Positions 8,795 through 17,657 are shown, counted from the first letter of the stretch. The stretch: 64,000 bases of DNA from an uncultured Myxococcales bacterium (GCA_937980205.1 CALJKW010000078.1:1-64000); one strand, 5' to 3'. The notes: generated from the letters alone by a model not told the origin. Numbers and translations are program-made.

Positions 8795-9235
8795 TCAATG
8801 CGGAATCGGGCGGCCGTAGCCCACGCCCGAGCCGCGCCGCTTCGACGCGATGATGCCGTCGACGCTGTACGGCCAGGGCACCGGCACGGCCATCAGCCCG
8901 AGCGCGCCGCCGACGAGCGCGATGTTCTTCGAGAACTGAATCATCTCCTGCATCCGCGTCGCCGGGTCGGCGACCGACCAGAACGCGTGCATCACGATGC
9001 TCACCGGCAGCAGGAAGGCGACGATGAGCAACAGCCCCAGCCGCGGCATCACGCCGAGCAGCACGTGCAGGCCGCCGACGATGATCATCGCGCCCGACAC
9101 GGCGACCAGGATGCCCGGTACGCCGTGCTGCGCCGCGTACGCCGCCATCTGCTGCTGCTGGGTGAAGTGGCTGACGCCGCTGTAGAGGAAGTAGCCGCCG
9201 AAGATCAGCCGGGCGACGAGCAGGATCGCGTTCAT
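8795..9235 (-). CDS. DoxX-family membrane protein
   Basis: A 146-residue integral membrane protein with four hydrophobic segments (ILLVARLIFGGYFLYSGV at the N-terminus, then GILVAVSGAMIIVGGLHVLL, GLLLIVAFLLPVSIVMHAF and IALVGGALGLMAV). The pattern and the early GGYFLYSGVSHF match DoxX-like proteins, linked in various bacteria to quinone or sulfur redox chemistry. Start ATG 9235; a Shine-Dalgarno (AAGGAGAG) lies within the end of the upstream PEBP gene, whose stop is one base before. This tight spacing indicates one operon. Confidence 0.88.
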   Translation of the reverse strand: MNAILLVARLIFGGYFLYSGVSHFTQQQQMAAYAAQHGVPGILVAVSGAMIIVGGLHVLLGVMPRLGLLLIVAFLLPVSIVMHAFWSVADPATRMQEMIQFSKNIALVGGALGLMAVPVPWPYSVDGIIASKRRGSGVGYGRPIPH

Positions 9236-9236
9236 C

Positions 9237-9713
9237 TCATCTCTCCTTCTTGGGCTTCTGGAACGTGCCCATCAAGACCGCCGTGGCGAGCACGTGGCCC
9301 TTCATCGCCTTCTCCAGCGCCGCGCGCGTCGGGGTCTCCAGGTCTCCCAGCGGCGCATCGAGCGCGTGCAGCTCGAAGAAGTACCGGTGCCTCCCGATGG
9401 GCGGGCACGGGCCGCCGTACCCCGGCCTGCCGAAGTCGGTGATGCCCAGGCGCGCGCCCTTCGGAGGCTCTCCGCCCCGCGGCAGCGCGCGCGTCCCTGC
9501 CGGGATGTCGTAGACGAGCCAGTGCACCCAATCGCGCAGCGGCGCCTTCGGGTCCGGAGCGTCCGGATCGTGCACGATCAGCACGAAGCTCTTCGCTTCC
9601 GCAGGAGCGCCTTCCCACTCCAGCGCGGGCGCCACATCAGAATCGACGCACGTGTGGCGCGCGGGAATTGCGCCTTCGTGCACAAAGTCGGGAGATCGCA
9701 GCGTGAAGGCCAT
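9237..9713 (-). CDS. YbhB/YbcL-type PEBP-like protein
   Basis: A 158-residue protein of the phosphatidylethanolamine-binding (Raf kinase inhibitor-like) family. The ligand-pocket motifs are clear: VHDPDAP followed by DWVHWLVYDIPA (residues about 48-75), and GGPCPPIGRHRYFFEL (about 101-116). No signal peptide, so cytoplasmic. Bacterial members have no agreed function, though ligand binding is expected. It sits between the FAD oxidoreductase (18-bp gap) and DoxX (1-bp gap) in a minus-strand operon. ATG 9713 gives the normal family N-terminus (FTLRSPDF). Confidence 0.93.
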   Translation of the reverse strand: MAFTLRSPDFVHEGAIPARHTCVDSDVAPALEWEGAPAEAKSFVLIVHDPDAPDPKAPLRDWVHWLVYDIPAGTRALPRGGEPPKGARLGITDFGRPGYGGPCPPIGRHRYFFELHALDAPLGDLETPTRAALEKAMKGHVLATAVLMGTFQKPKKER

Positions 9714-9731
9714 GACACCCCGAGCCGTGCA

Positions 9732-10997
9732 TCACGCATGCCTCAGGCAGGTCTTCGTGTAGAGATCGCCGAGCACGTTGAGCGGGTCGACGACGGCCTT
9801 CGCCGCCTCGTGGTTCTGCCGGTTCCAGATCCGCCAGAACTCCTCCTCCGTGTAGAAGTTGTGCGAGATGAGCGTCTTCATCCCGCCGACGAGGTTGAGC
9901 GCGGTCTCGATCTCCCGGTACGCGTTGCGGCCCGCGGGCTGCCTCATCCCGTAGATGGCCAGGTCGAGGAACAGCTCGTCGGGCACGCCCTCGAAGAACC
10001 GCGGGGCCAGCCACTCGTAGTCGCGCACGCGGCGATACGGCACGCACCACAACGGGAAGAAGTCGAGCTCGCGCGCGTACCACTCGAAGAACCGCTCGAC
10101 GCGCGAGAAGGGCAGGAAGAGGTCCACCGTCACGCTCGGCGTCGCGCGGCCGATGATGGGCTGCAGCTTCTCGGCGAGCCACAGCACCTGGCTCGACGAC
10201 AGCAGCGGGTGCACGCGCGTGACCCCGCGGTCGTAGCGGAAGAAGTACTGGTACGTGGTGAGGTAGTCCTCGACGCGCGCGCGCGTGCTCTTGAAGTAGA
10301 CCTGCAGGCGGTCGTAGCGGTTCGTGTACGGCGCGTCGCTCACGAAGCGGCCGAGGTTGACGACCATCTCGCCCGGGCCGTGGATGAAGCCGTCGATGAA
10401 GTCGAGCGAGTCGTCCTTCGCGTGACCTTCCATCGCGGCGAGGTACTGCGGCAGCGACGCGTGCTTCTCGTAGGTCATGCGCACGTACGGCCTCGCGGGC
10501 ACCAGGCGGAACTTCAGCTGGGTGAGGACGCCGAGCGTGCCGAACGCGCCGTGCTGCATCTGGAAGAGCAGCGCGTGCTCGTTGTCGGGCCGGCACACGA
10601 GCCGCTCGCCCGTCGCGGTCACGAGCTCGTACTCGAGGCAGGTGTCGTGAAAGCCGCCGTTGCGAAACGACGTCGACTCGATCGAGCAGCCGGCGACGGC
10701 GCCTCCGACGGTGATGCCCTTGAGCTCGGGCACCACGACGGGGACGAGCTCGTGCTCGAGCGTCGCCCGCACCAGGCGCTCGAACGTGACGCCGGGCTCG
10801 CAGGTGCACGTCATCGCGTCGGCGTCGATGTCGATGATCTCGTCGAGCCCGCTCACGTCGACGGGGTGCGCCGGCTTCGTGCGCATCGGCACCTGGTGCG
10901 ACACCGTTCCCTTGTACAGCTTCAGCCGCGCTCCCTTCGGAGCCGCCTTCAACGATCTCGTGATCCGTTCGAGCTTCGCCTCGTGCGCGTTCACCAT
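9732..10997 (-). CDS. FAD-binding oxidoreductase (DHCR24/FAD_binding_4-like)
   Basis: A 421-residue protein from ATG 10997. I chose this start because it overlaps the upstream TGA in the arrangement ATGGTGA, which suggests translational coupling; the frame is open 15 codons further up. An N-terminal PCMH-type FAD domain contains DIDADAMTCTCEPGVTFE, then GITVGGAVAGCSIESTSFRN and HGAFGTLGVLTQLKFRL, typical of flavin-binding segments. The C-terminal half, with aromatic-rich segments, resembles the delta24-sterol reductase branch of the FAD-linked oxidase superfamily. It probably reduces or oxidises a hydrophobic substrate; the substrate is unknown. It lies in a run with an alpha/beta hydrolase upstream. 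Confidence 0.88.
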   Translation of the reverse strand: MVNAHEAKLERITRSLKAAPKGARLKLYKGTVSHQVPMRTKPAHPVDVSGLDEIIDIDADAMTCTCEPGVTFERLVRATLEHELVPVVVPELKGITVGGAVAGCSIESTSFRNGGFHDTCLEYELVTATGERLVCRPDNEHALLFQMQHGAFGTLGVLTQLKFRLVPARPYVRMTYEKHASLPQYLAAMEGHAKDDSLDFIDGFIHGPGEMVVNLGRFVSDAPYTNRYDRLQVYFKSTRARVEDYLTTYQYFFRYDRGVTRVHPLLSSSQVLWLAEKLQPIIGRATPSVTVDLFLPFSRVERFFEWYARELDFFPLWCVPYRRVRDYEWLAPRFFEGVPDELFLDLAIYGMRQPAGRNAYREIETALNLVGGMKTLISHNFYTEEEFWRIWNRQNHEAAKAVVDPLNVLGDLYTKTCLRHA

Positions 10998-11671
10998 GGC
11001 GTGTGCACCTCGTTGCGCGTTTCCCTCGCCGCGGAGAGCCAATGCACGAACCAGGCGCGGGTCAGCCGCACGACGTGCTCCAGAGTTCCGGGCTCGTCGA
11101 AGCGGTGCGTGGCGTTGGGGACCACTTCGAGGCGCGTGGGTCCGCCCAGCGCCCCCACCGCGTCACGGTTCGCTTCGAGCGCCACGGGGTCGAAGGCACC
11201 GACGAGCAACAGCGTCGCGGCGCGAACCTGTTTCAGCTCGGGAGCGGCGAGGTCCGGCCGGCCCGCGCGCGCGACGATCGCCGTGGCGCGGCCGTGGCGA
11301 GCGCACGCGGTGAGCGCCGCGGCCGTTCCGGTGCCGGCGCTGCAGTAGCCCAGCTCGATGCCCGGCTTCACCGCGAGCAGCCACTCGGCGACGCCGTCGA
11401 GGCGCTCGGCGAGGAGCTCGAGATCGAAGCGCAGGTGCTGCGTGTCCGCGTCGGCCTTCCGCTCGTCGGGCGTGAGCAGGTCGACGCGCACGGTGCCGAT
11501 GCCCGCGCCCGCGAGCTCGTCGGCGAGCAGCTGATCGCGCACGTCGTAGCGATCGCTGCCGCTGCCGTGCGCGAACACGACGGCGGCGGTGAGCCCGTCG
11601 GGCAGACACACCGTCGCCGGCAACTTCACGCCGGCGAGCGGAATCAACAGGTCGATCTCTTCGGCTCGCAT
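10991..11671 (-). CDS. Alpha/beta hydrolase, dienelactone-hydrolase-like
   Basis: A 226-residue soluble alpha/beta hydrolase. Oxyanion segment VVFAHGSGSDRYD (residues about 31-43), nucleophile elbow GYCSAGTG with Ser111, acid residue probably in LLVGAFDPVA, and catalytic His in NATHRFDE. The fold and order match small dienelactone-hydrolase-like esterases often annotated as phosphoribosyltransferase-linked or DLH proteins. Substrate unknown. It is the first gene of the minus-strand operon that continues through the FAD oxidoreductase to dnaJ; a promoter should lie in the 38-bp gap before the divergent gene at 11710. Start ATG 11671. Confidence 0.85.
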   Translation of the reverse strand: MRAEEIDLLIPLAGVKLPATVCLPDGLTAAVVFAHGSGSDRYDVRDQLLADELAGAGIGTVRVDLLTPDERKADADTQHLRFDLELLAERLDGVAEWLLAVKPGIELGYCSAGTGTAAALTACARHGRATAIVARAGRPDLAAPELKQVRAATLLLVGAFDPVALEANRDAVGALGGPTRLEVVPNATHRFDEPGTLEHVVRLTRAWFVHWLSAARETRNEVHTPW

Positions 11672-11709
11672 AGTGGCCTACATCCCTTCCGTGTCATGTT
11701 GCGCGCCCC

Positions 11710-12192
11710 TTGAAGCACGCAGTCCTCGTCGTCCTCCTCGCCGCCGCGGTGGGTTGCGGTGGCCCTTCCGAACCAGAACCCGAGACGCCCCCGGTGGTGT
11801 TCGCGCCCTGCGCGCCCATCGCCGTCGCGCCCGCCGAGGGCCTCTCGCCGATGCAGCGCGGCGCCGTCGAAGCGGGCATCGAGCTGTGGAACGGGCTCGG
11901 CTTCACCCGGCTCACCCTGAGCAGCGAAGGCACCGTGCCGCTCAAGTTCGAGAGGGCCGCGCCGTTCTTCCACGGCTTCTACGACCCGAAGACCGGAGTC
12001 GTGTACGTGAACACCGGCCTCGAGGATCCGCACCAGATCGCCGTGGTGGTCGCGCACGAGCTCGGTCACGCGATGGGCCTTCCGCACGTCGAGCAGAACG
12101 AGCGGACGTCGGTGATGAACCCGGGAAATCTCACGGTCACACCGACGTCCGCCGACAATCAACTGCTGCTCTCCAGCTGCCCGGCTCCCTAG
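11710..12192 (+). CDS. Small matrixin-like metalloprotease lipoprotein
   Basis: A 160-residue exported protein from TTG 11710, chosen because it starts a lipoprotein signal (KHAVLVVLLAAAVGCGG). The zinc-site motif HELGHAMGLPHVEQ with a downstream Met-turn (SVMNPGN) marks a metzincin-type peptidase. It is shorter than the related protein at 420-1151. The region before the active site (FYDPKTGVVYVNTGLEDPH) has the usual strand preceding the active-site helix. It converges on the outer-membrane protein gene: the two stop codons share the palindrome CTAG at 12189-12192. Substrate unknown. Confidence 0.85.
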   Translation: MKHAVLVVLLAAAVGCGGPSEPEPETPPVVFAPCAPIAVAPAEGLSPMQRGAVEAGIELWNGLGFTRLTLSSEGTVPLKFERAAPFFHGFYDPKTGVVYVNTGLEDPHQIAVVVAHELGHAMGLPHVEQNERTSVMNPGNLTVTPTSADNQLLLSSCPAP

Positions 12193-13034
12193 AACTCGAA
12201 GCCGGCCTTGGCCTGCAGATCCCAGGTCGAGAGATTGGCGTTGCGGATCAGACCGGAGGTCGCCGGGTGAAACGAGAGGCGGCCGTCGAGCACGAGGCCC
12301 ATGTCGCTGCGCCAGGCCATACCGACGCCGACCGGAACGGTGAGCACGGTGTCGCTGCGCTGCACGTCGCTGGTGAGCAGCGTCGCGCTGTCGTTGAAGT
12401 TGTAGTGCATGAAGCCGAGGCCGGCCGAGGCGTACGGCTGCCACATGCCGGTCAGCAGGTTGAAGCGAAACGCGCCTTCCGCGCCGTTGCCGTAGAGCTT
12501 CGAGTTCGGCGTCACTCCGAACGTGTTCACGTTCTGCGCCGTGCCGAGGTACGCGACCTCACCGGCGAAGTGGCGGCGGGTGCCGATGACCACGCGGCCC
12601 GTCCACTGGCCCTGCGCGGACGTCGTCTCCGAGATGTCGTCGTCGATGAAGCCGCCGACGCCGCCGCCCGTCTCGACCTGGATGCCGATGCGGTCGTCGT
12701 CGCGATCGCGGTCGAACGGACTTCCGGCGCGGCGGTTGTCCGGCGCCATCGCGCCGCGCGGGTCGTTCATGGCGGCCTGCTCGGCCTCGCGGGCGTCATC
12801 GGGGTCGCCCGGGTTGGTGTCGCGCTGGGCGAAGTAGTTGCGCTCCGGCTTCTGGTCCTCGTCCGCGGGCGTCACGTCGCGGCGCTCCCAATACCGGTTC
12901 GACTGGGGCTTCAGCTTCTCGCTGTCGATGGTGGGATCGACGTCCCGGTTCTCCCAGTACTCGTTCCCGTCAGCGAGGGCGGTCGCGCCGACCAGGCACA
13001 CCGCGGCTCCCAGCATGAAAGCGTACGACTTCAT
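12189..13034 (-). CDS. Exported outer-membrane beta-barrel-like protein
   Basis: A 281-residue protein from ATG 13034, backed by a strong Shine-Dalgarno (AAGGAG) and a signal peptide (MKSYAFMLGAAVCLVGATALA). The open frame continues 23 codons upstream without a better start. Residues about 25-100 are charged and carry three copies of a short tyrosine-arginine motif (YWENRDVDP, YWERRDVTP, YFAQRDTNP). From about residue 120 the chain alternates polar and hydrophobic residues and ends in a Phe (KAGFEF), as outer-membrane barrels do. Function unknown. Confidence 0.8.
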   Translation of the reverse strand: MKSYAFMLGAAVCLVGATALADGNEYWENRDVDPTIDSEKLKPQSNRYWERRDVTPADEDQKPERNYFAQRDTNPGDPDDAREAEQAAMNDPRGAMAPDNRRAGSPFDRDRDDDRIGIQVETGGGVGGFIDDDISETTSAQGQWTGRVVIGTRRHFAGEVAYLGTAQNVNTFGVTPNSKLYGNGAEGAFRFNLLTGMWQPYASAGLGFMHYNFNDSATLLTSDVQRSDTVLTVPVGVGMAWRSDMGLVLDGRLSFHPATSGLIRNANLSTWDLQAKAGFEF

Positions 13035-13216
13035 CTGCTGCTCCTTCGTTCTGCACACCGACGAATTTCGGCAGGGGGTGGTTGTGCATCGCGTGTGCCC
13101 CATGGCGCCCGTGCCGTCAGATCGAGGAGTTCGCCCGAGCGAGCAGGCATGCCCCGGGGCGGCGTGCCCCCGTCTGCTGCACCTTCGCCTTGCGACTTTC
13201 GCTCGCCGCCTTGAAC

Positions 13217-14956
13217 ATGCCCATGCCCATGCCCACGGCGTCAGCGCGCTCAGCGACCCGCCTCTTGCAGCGCGCCACTCCCCACGCGGGCCGGCTCATC
13301 ATCGCCACGCTCGCCTCGGCCGTCGCCGCCGCGGCCGCCGCGCTCTGGGCCCGTCTGCTCGGCCCGCTGCTCGAAGGCGTGCTCACGGGCGCGTCGGTGT
13401 CAGTCGCGGGGATGAGCCTCGGCCCGAGAGAGCTCGTGCTGAAGCTGCCGCTGCTGATCATCGCCGTCGCGGTGGTGAAGGCCCTCGCGCAGTGGCTGCA
13501 CGGAGGCCTCATGCGCGCCATCGGCCAGCGCGTGCTCACGGGCCTGCGCCGCGACCTCTACGCGAAGCTGCTCGCGCTGCCTCCTTCGTGGCACGAGCAG
13601 CGTCACAGCGGAGAGCTGCTCTCGCGCTTCACCTCGGACGTCGCCGCCGTCGAGAACACGGTGACGACGAGCCTCTCGTCCTACGTGAAGGACACGCTCA
13701 CCGTGCTCGCGCTGCTCGCGGTGTGCGCGGCGAGCGACTGGCGCCTCGCGGTGCTCGCCTTCCTCGTGATGCCGGCGATGGCGTGGCCGGTCTCGCGCTT
13801 CGCGAAGAGCGTGAAGCGCACCGCCACGCAGACGCAGGGCTCTCTGGCGGCGCTCACCGAGCTCACCGCCGAGCAGCTGCACAACCTGCCCGTCGTGCAG
13901 GCGTACGGCGCGGAGGGCGCGGCGCTGAAGCGCTTCGACGCCGAGCAGGACCGGTACCTCGCCGCGATGAAGCGCTCGCTGTTCGTGCGCGGCGCGTTCA
14001 CTCCGACGCTCGAGATGATGGGCATCGCCGCCATCGCGCTCTGCCTCGTCTTCGGAGCCCGCGCCGTCGCGGCCGAGCCGCACCTCGCCGGCGCGCTGCT
14101 CTCGTTTCTCGCCGCGGCCATGCTGATGTACCAGCCGCTCAAGTCGCTCTCGGGGACGTTCAGCGAGGTCGCGCGCGGGCTCTCGTCGGCCGACCGGCTG
14201 TTCGAGATCCTCGACGCGCACGAGGGCGTCGAGACCGGGCGCACCGCCGCGCCGCTGCGAGCGAGCGTCGAGCTCAGGGACGTGCGCCTCGTCTACCCCG
14301 ACGGCCGCGAGGCGCTCAAAGGGCTCGACCTCGTCATCGAGCACGGCAAGACGACGGCGCTCGTCGGCCCCTCGGGCTCGGGCAAGTCGAGCGTGCTCTC
14401 GCTGCTGCTCGGCCTGGTGAAGCCCACCCGCGGAGCGGTGCTCTGGGACGGTGAGCCGCTCTCGTCGTTCTCGCTCTCGTCGCTGCGCTCGCGCATCGCG
14501 TGGGTCAGCCAGGAGCCGCTGCTGCTCTCGGGCACCGTGCGCGAGAACCTGAAGCTCGGCGCTCCGGCGGCCACCGACGAGCAGCTGTGGCGGGCGCTCG
14601 AGCGCGCGAACGCCGCGGGCTTCGTGCGCGCGCTGCCCTCCGGGCTGGACGAAGAGGTCGGAGAGCGCGGCTCGCGCCTCTCCGGCGGCCAGCGGCAGCG
14701 GCTGGCGATCGCGCGCGCGTTCCTCATCGAGCCGTCGCTGCTCTTGCTCGACGAGCCGACGTCGTCGCTCGACGAGGCCTCGCAGGCCGAGGTGCAGCGC
14801 GGCCTGGTCGAGCTGATGGCCGGCCGCACCGTGCTGCTCGTCGCGCACCGGCTCTCGACGGTGGCCAGCGCAGATCAGGTCCACGTCATCGAGGCGGGTC
14901 ACGTGATCCGAAGCGGTGCTCCGCGCGACGTGCTACCGATCGGCAACGCGCGCTGA
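13217..14956 (+). CDS. ABC exporter (fused permease-ATPase, MsbA-like)
   Basis: A 579-residue half-transporter from ATG 13217. Six hydrophobic segments in the first ~310 residues form the transmembrane domain. The ATPase domain has Walker A GPSGSGKSS (from about residue 384), Q-loop WVSQEPLLLSG, signature LSGGQRQRLAIARAF and Walker B LLLLDEPTSSLDE, followed by the H-loop in VAHRLST. All motifs needed for ATP hydrolysis are present. Such exporters move lipids, drugs or peptides; the substrate cannot be told from sequence. An earlier in-frame start at 13082 would add a non-conserved Cys-rich stretch and is less likely. Confidence 0.93.
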   Translation: MPMPMPTASARSATRLLQRATPHAGRLIIATLASAVAAAAAALWARLLGPLLEGVLTGASVSVAGMSLGPRELVLKLPLLIIAVAVVKALAQWLHGGLMRAIGQRVLTGLRRDLYAKLLALPPSWHEQRHSGELLSRFTSDVAAVENTVTTSLSSYVKDTLTVLALLAVCAASDWRLAVLAFLVMPAMAWPVSRFAKSVKRTATQTQGSLAALTELTAEQLHNLPVVQAYGAEGAALKRFDAEQDRYLAAMKRSLFVRGAFTPTLEMMGIAAIALCLVFGARAVAAEPHLAGALLSFLAAAMLMYQPLKSLSGTFSEVARGLSSADRLFEILDAHEGVETGRTAAPLRASVELRDVRLVYPDGREALKGLDLVIEHGKTTALVGPSGSGKSSVLSLLLGLVKPTRGAVLWDGEPLSSFSLSSLRSRIAWVSQEPLLLSGTVRENLKLGAPAATDEQLWRALERANAAGFVRALPSGLDEEVGERGSRLSGGQRQRLAIARAFLIEPSLLLLDEPTSSLDEASQAEVQRGLVELMAGRTVLLVAHRLSTVASADQVHVIEAGHVIRSGAPRDVLPIGNAR

Positions 14957-15073
14957 CGCCGCGTCCGAGTGAGAAACGGCGCGCGCGCGGGAATATCGGC
15001 GCCGGCGACCCGCGCCCCTCGGGCGGGCGCGAGCCACGTTACGCCGGTGAAACGTCTCGCGAATCTCCGCGCA

Positions 15074-15089
15074 TGGCACGTCGCTTGAT
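15074..15089 (+). promoter_or_regulatory. Possible sigma-54 promoter with imperfect -12 element
   Basis: TGGCACG-N4-TTGAT has the -24 element and spacing of a sigma-54 site, but the conserved -12 GC reads GA. It lies only about 14 bp before the GTG at 15103, so any transcript would have almost no leader. A sigma-54 activator is coded 1.2 kb downstream. Low certainty. Confidence 0.25.
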
Positions 15090-15102
15090 CGTCTGAGCGC
15101 CC

Positions 15103-15669
15103 GTGCCGTTCACCGAATCGAAACACGTCTCCGCGCCCACCTCGCAAACCCCCGATCATGCGGGGCTCGAACGTCGCCTCCACGACACGTGGGAGGAGCT
15201 GCTCGGTTCCCCATCGGAAACATTAGAGAATGACGCGTCACCGAACGGTGAAGCAGACCACGACGAGTGGGCTCCTTCGCAGCTGCCGCTGGTGCTTCTT
15301 GCCCATGCGGACGAGGTTCGCCGTGGCGGTCTGGCGTGGGAGCTCGGCGCGCAGGGCTGCACCGTCGTCGAGGTCGAAGACGGCTTCGAGCTGCTCGACT
15401 ACCTCGATGATCAGGGCCCGTGGCTGCCGCTGCCGCGCCCCGACGTGATCGTGGCCGATCTCGCCATGGACGGCTGCGACGGTCTCGAGGCCGCGAAGCG
15501 CCTTCGGCGCTGCGGAAACGAAACGCCCATCTTATTCATCAACGTCCATCGCGCTCCCGCTGCCGCCGCGGCGGCCGCGCGGTTGCCGAAGTGCCGCCTC
15601 GTCCACGGCGAGGCCGAAGGAGGAGCTCTGCGCGCAGCGGTCGAAGAGGCCCTGCGCGAGCAGTCGTAG
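15103..15669 (+). CDS. Atypical response-regulator receiver protein
   Basis: A 188-residue soluble protein. A poorly conserved N-terminal ~60 residues precede a receiver-like domain (LPLVLLAHADEVRRGGLAWEL to the end). The expected phosphoacceptor Asp is present in VIVADLAMDGCDG, but the N-terminal acidic pair and the conserved Lys near the end are not evident, so normal phosphorylation is doubtful. No output domain. The closest sequences here are the receivers at 15758-16162 and 24247-24684 (shared LLDYL/LLQYI then RPD..V.D..LDG pattern). GTG 15103 is the likely start. Confidence 0.7.
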   Translation: MPFTESKHVSAPTSQTPDHAGLERRLHDTWEELLGSPSETLENDASPNGEADHDEWAPSQLPLVLLAHADEVRRGGLAWELGAQGCTVVEVEDGFELLDYLDDQGPWLPLPRPDVIVADLAMDGCDGLEAAKRLRRCGNETPILFINVHRAPAAAAAAARLPKCRLVHGEAEGGALRAAVEEALREQS

Positions 15670-15757
15670 TCGTTTCACCGTTTCACCGTTTCACCCGCAG
15701 TCGCTGTCCCGCTGTCTTGAGTGCGCAGTCGCAGCAGAAAGAAGTGAGCCCGTCGTC

Positions 15758-16162
15758 ATGCAGTACCACCCCCACCTCGAGAGCACTCCCCTGGACCCCC
15801 ACGACGCAACTGTGATCGTCACCCGAGCTGATCAGCGGAAGGGCCAATCGCTCGCGCGTCACCTTCGCGCCGACGGCTTCAAAGTCCTCGAAGCCCAGGA
15901 CGCGAATGAGCTGGTCGCGTGGTGCAAGGCCTTCCGCACCGCCGAGTCGAAGCTGCCCGACGTCGTCATCTCCGACGATCTCGCCGCGGTCGAAGAGCTC
16001 AAGCGGGAAGGCGAAGCCCCTCCTTTCATCCTCGTTACCAGACGGGACGACTGGAAGAGCTTCATGGCCGCCGAGCGCGCCGGCGCGGCCTACGTCTTCG
16101 AGTCGTCGTCCGATGATTCGGCGCTTCGAAGCGCTGTGTTTTCGCTGACTCGCGCGTGGTGA
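15758..16162 (+). CDS. Atypical single-domain receiver protein
   Basis: A 134-residue protein made of one receiver-like domain. Strand one (ATVIVTRADQRKGQSLARHL) lacks the acidic pair; a candidate phosphoacceptor lies in DVVISDDLAAVEEL; the switch Thr is present in FILVTRRDD; the conserved Lys is replaced (AAYVFESSS). It is therefore probably a degenerate receiver, acting by protein contacts. It lies between another atypical receiver and the NtrC-type regulator, and may work with the hybrid kinase. Upstream (15670-15700) is a short run of TTTCACCG repeats of no known role. Start ATG 15758. Confidence 0.65.
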   Translation: MQYHPHLESTPLDPHDATVIVTRADQRKGQSLARHLRADGFKVLEAQDANELVAWCKAFRTAESKLPDVVISDDLAAVEELKREGEAPPFILVTRRDDWKSFMAAERAGAAYVFESSSDDSALRSAVFSLTRAW

Positions 16163-16202
16163 TCGGGCCGGTGTTACCGGGCCGTAACGAGCGAACGACA
16201 CG

Positions 16203-16232
16203 TTGAAACTTGAAAACGGCGCGACATACAAG
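16203..16232 (+). promoter_or_regulatory. Candidate sigma-70-type promoter of the NtrC-type regulator
   Basis: TTGAAA (16203-16208), 18-bp spacer, then TACAAG (16227-16232), in an unusually AT-rich leader before the ATG at 16272. Three bases of the -35 and -10 boxes differ from consensus. Not tested. Confidence 0.35.
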
Positions 16233-16271
16233 ATGCCTCGCGCCGCACTTTTCGAAAAAGGAACAAACCCA

Positions 16272-17657
16272 ATGCTCGACATTCTCGTGGTTGACGATGA
16301 ACCCTCGATCCTCCTCCCGCTCGCCGGCGTGCTGAGGAGCGAAGGTCACCAGGTCGCCACCGCGTCCGACGGTGTGAGCGCGATGAGCGCCCTGACGGCC
16401 CACGCCTTCGACGTCGTCATCTGCGATGTCCGCATGCAGAAGATGGACGGGTTCGCGGTCTTCCGCCGCGCGCGCACCGAGCTGCCCTCGACGCACGTGA
16501 TCCTGATGACCGCGTACGCCACGGTGCCCGACGCCGTGACCGCGATGAAGGAAGGCGCGCTCGACTACCTGCCCAAGCCGTTCGACATCAACAAGCTGCT
16601 CGAGCGCCTCCAGCAGATCGCGAAGGAGCGCGAGCTCGCCAAGCAGATGCAGGCCGCTCACACCTCGGGCGACACCAGCGCCTCGAAGTTCATCGGCAAG
16701 TCGCCCGCGGTCATGCGCCTGTTCGAGCGCATCGAGAAGTTCGCCGACTCCAACGCCTCGGTGCTGATCACCGGCGAGAGCGGCACGGGCAAAGAGCTCG
16801 TCGCGCGGATCCTCCACGAGAAGAGCCGCCGCTCGAAGAACCCGTTCGTCGCCGTCAACTGCGGCGCGTTCCCCGAGACGCTGATCGAGGCCGAGCTGTT
16901 CGGCCACGAGCGCGGCGCCTTCACCGGCGCGGTCAAGCGCCGCGAGGGTCGCTTCAAGGCGGCCGACAGCGGCACGCTCTTCCTCGACGAGGTGCCCGAG
17001 CTGCAGCTGCCGTCGCAGAGCAAGCTGTTGCGCGTGCTGCAGGAAGGCGCGTTCGAGCCGCTCGGCACGAACACCACGATCTCGACCGACGTGCGCGTCA
17101 TCTCCGCGACGCACCGGAACCTCAAGGCGCTCGTCGCCGAGGGCAAGTTCCGCGAAGACCTCTTCTACCGCCTCAACGCGCTCGAGCTCACCATCCCGCC
17201 GCTGCGCGAGCGCGGCGAAGACCTCCTGCTGCTCGTCGACCACTTCCTCAAGCGGTTCAAGGTCGGCGACAAGTCGCCCACCATCTCCGGCCGCGCCCTG
17301 GCGGCGCTCGCCGAGTACCCCTTCCCGGGCAACGTCCGTGAGCTCGAGCATGCGATCGAGCACGCGGTGGTGCTCGCGGAAGGCGGTGAAGTCGACACCG
17401 CTCACCTGCCGCCCGAGATCGTCGGCGAGCCGAACGCCGCCGCCGGCGAGAAGCGCATCCGCCCGCTGCCCGAGGCCATGCGCGAGTTCGAGCGCGCGTA
17501 CCTCAAGCGCGTCGTTCAGCAGGCGAACGGCAAGCGCGGCGAAGCGGCGCAGATGCTCGGCATCTCGCGCAAGAACCTCTGGGAGAAGCTGCGCGGCTAC
17601 GGCTTCACCGAAGCCGAGCTCCTGCCTCCGCAGGAGATGCGCAAGACCTCGGTCTGA
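16272..17657 (+). CDS. NtrC-family sigma-54-dependent response regulator
   Basis: A 461-residue transcription activator from ATG 16272 (AAGGAA just upstream). Receiver domain at 1-115 with the acidic pair in LVVDDEPS, phospho-Asp52 in VICDVRMQKMDG, and Lys in YLPKPFD. AAA+ domain from about 145 with Walker A GESGTGKE (from residue 168), the sigma-54 contact loop GAFTGA (from 215), and Walker B GTLFLDEVPEL. A Fis-type helix-turn-helix is at the C-terminus (KRGEAAQMLGISRKNLWEKL). Every feature for active sigma-54 activation is present. It directly precedes the hybrid kinase, its likely partner. Confidence 0.95.
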   Translation: MLDILVVDDEPSILLPLAGVLRSEGHQVATASDGVSAMSALTAHAFDVVICDVRMQKMDGFAVFRRARTELPSTHVILMTAYATVPDAVTAMKEGALDYLPKPFDINKLLERLQQIAKERELAKQMQAAHTSGDTSASKFIGKSPAVMRLFERIEKFADSNASVLITGESGTGKELVARILHEKSRRSKNPFVAVNCGAFPETLIEAELFGHERGAFTGAVKRREGRFKAADSGTLFLDEVPELQLPSQSKLLRVLQEGAFEPLGTNTTISTDVRVISATHRNLKALVAEGKFREDLFYRLNALELTIPPLRERGEDLLLLVDHFLKRFKVGDKSPTISGRALAALAEYPFPGNVRELEHAIEHAVVLAEGGEVDTAHLPPEIVGEPNAAAGEKRIRPLPEAMREFERAYLKRVVQQANGKRGEAAQMLGISRKNLWEKLRGYGFTEAELLPPQEMRKTSV

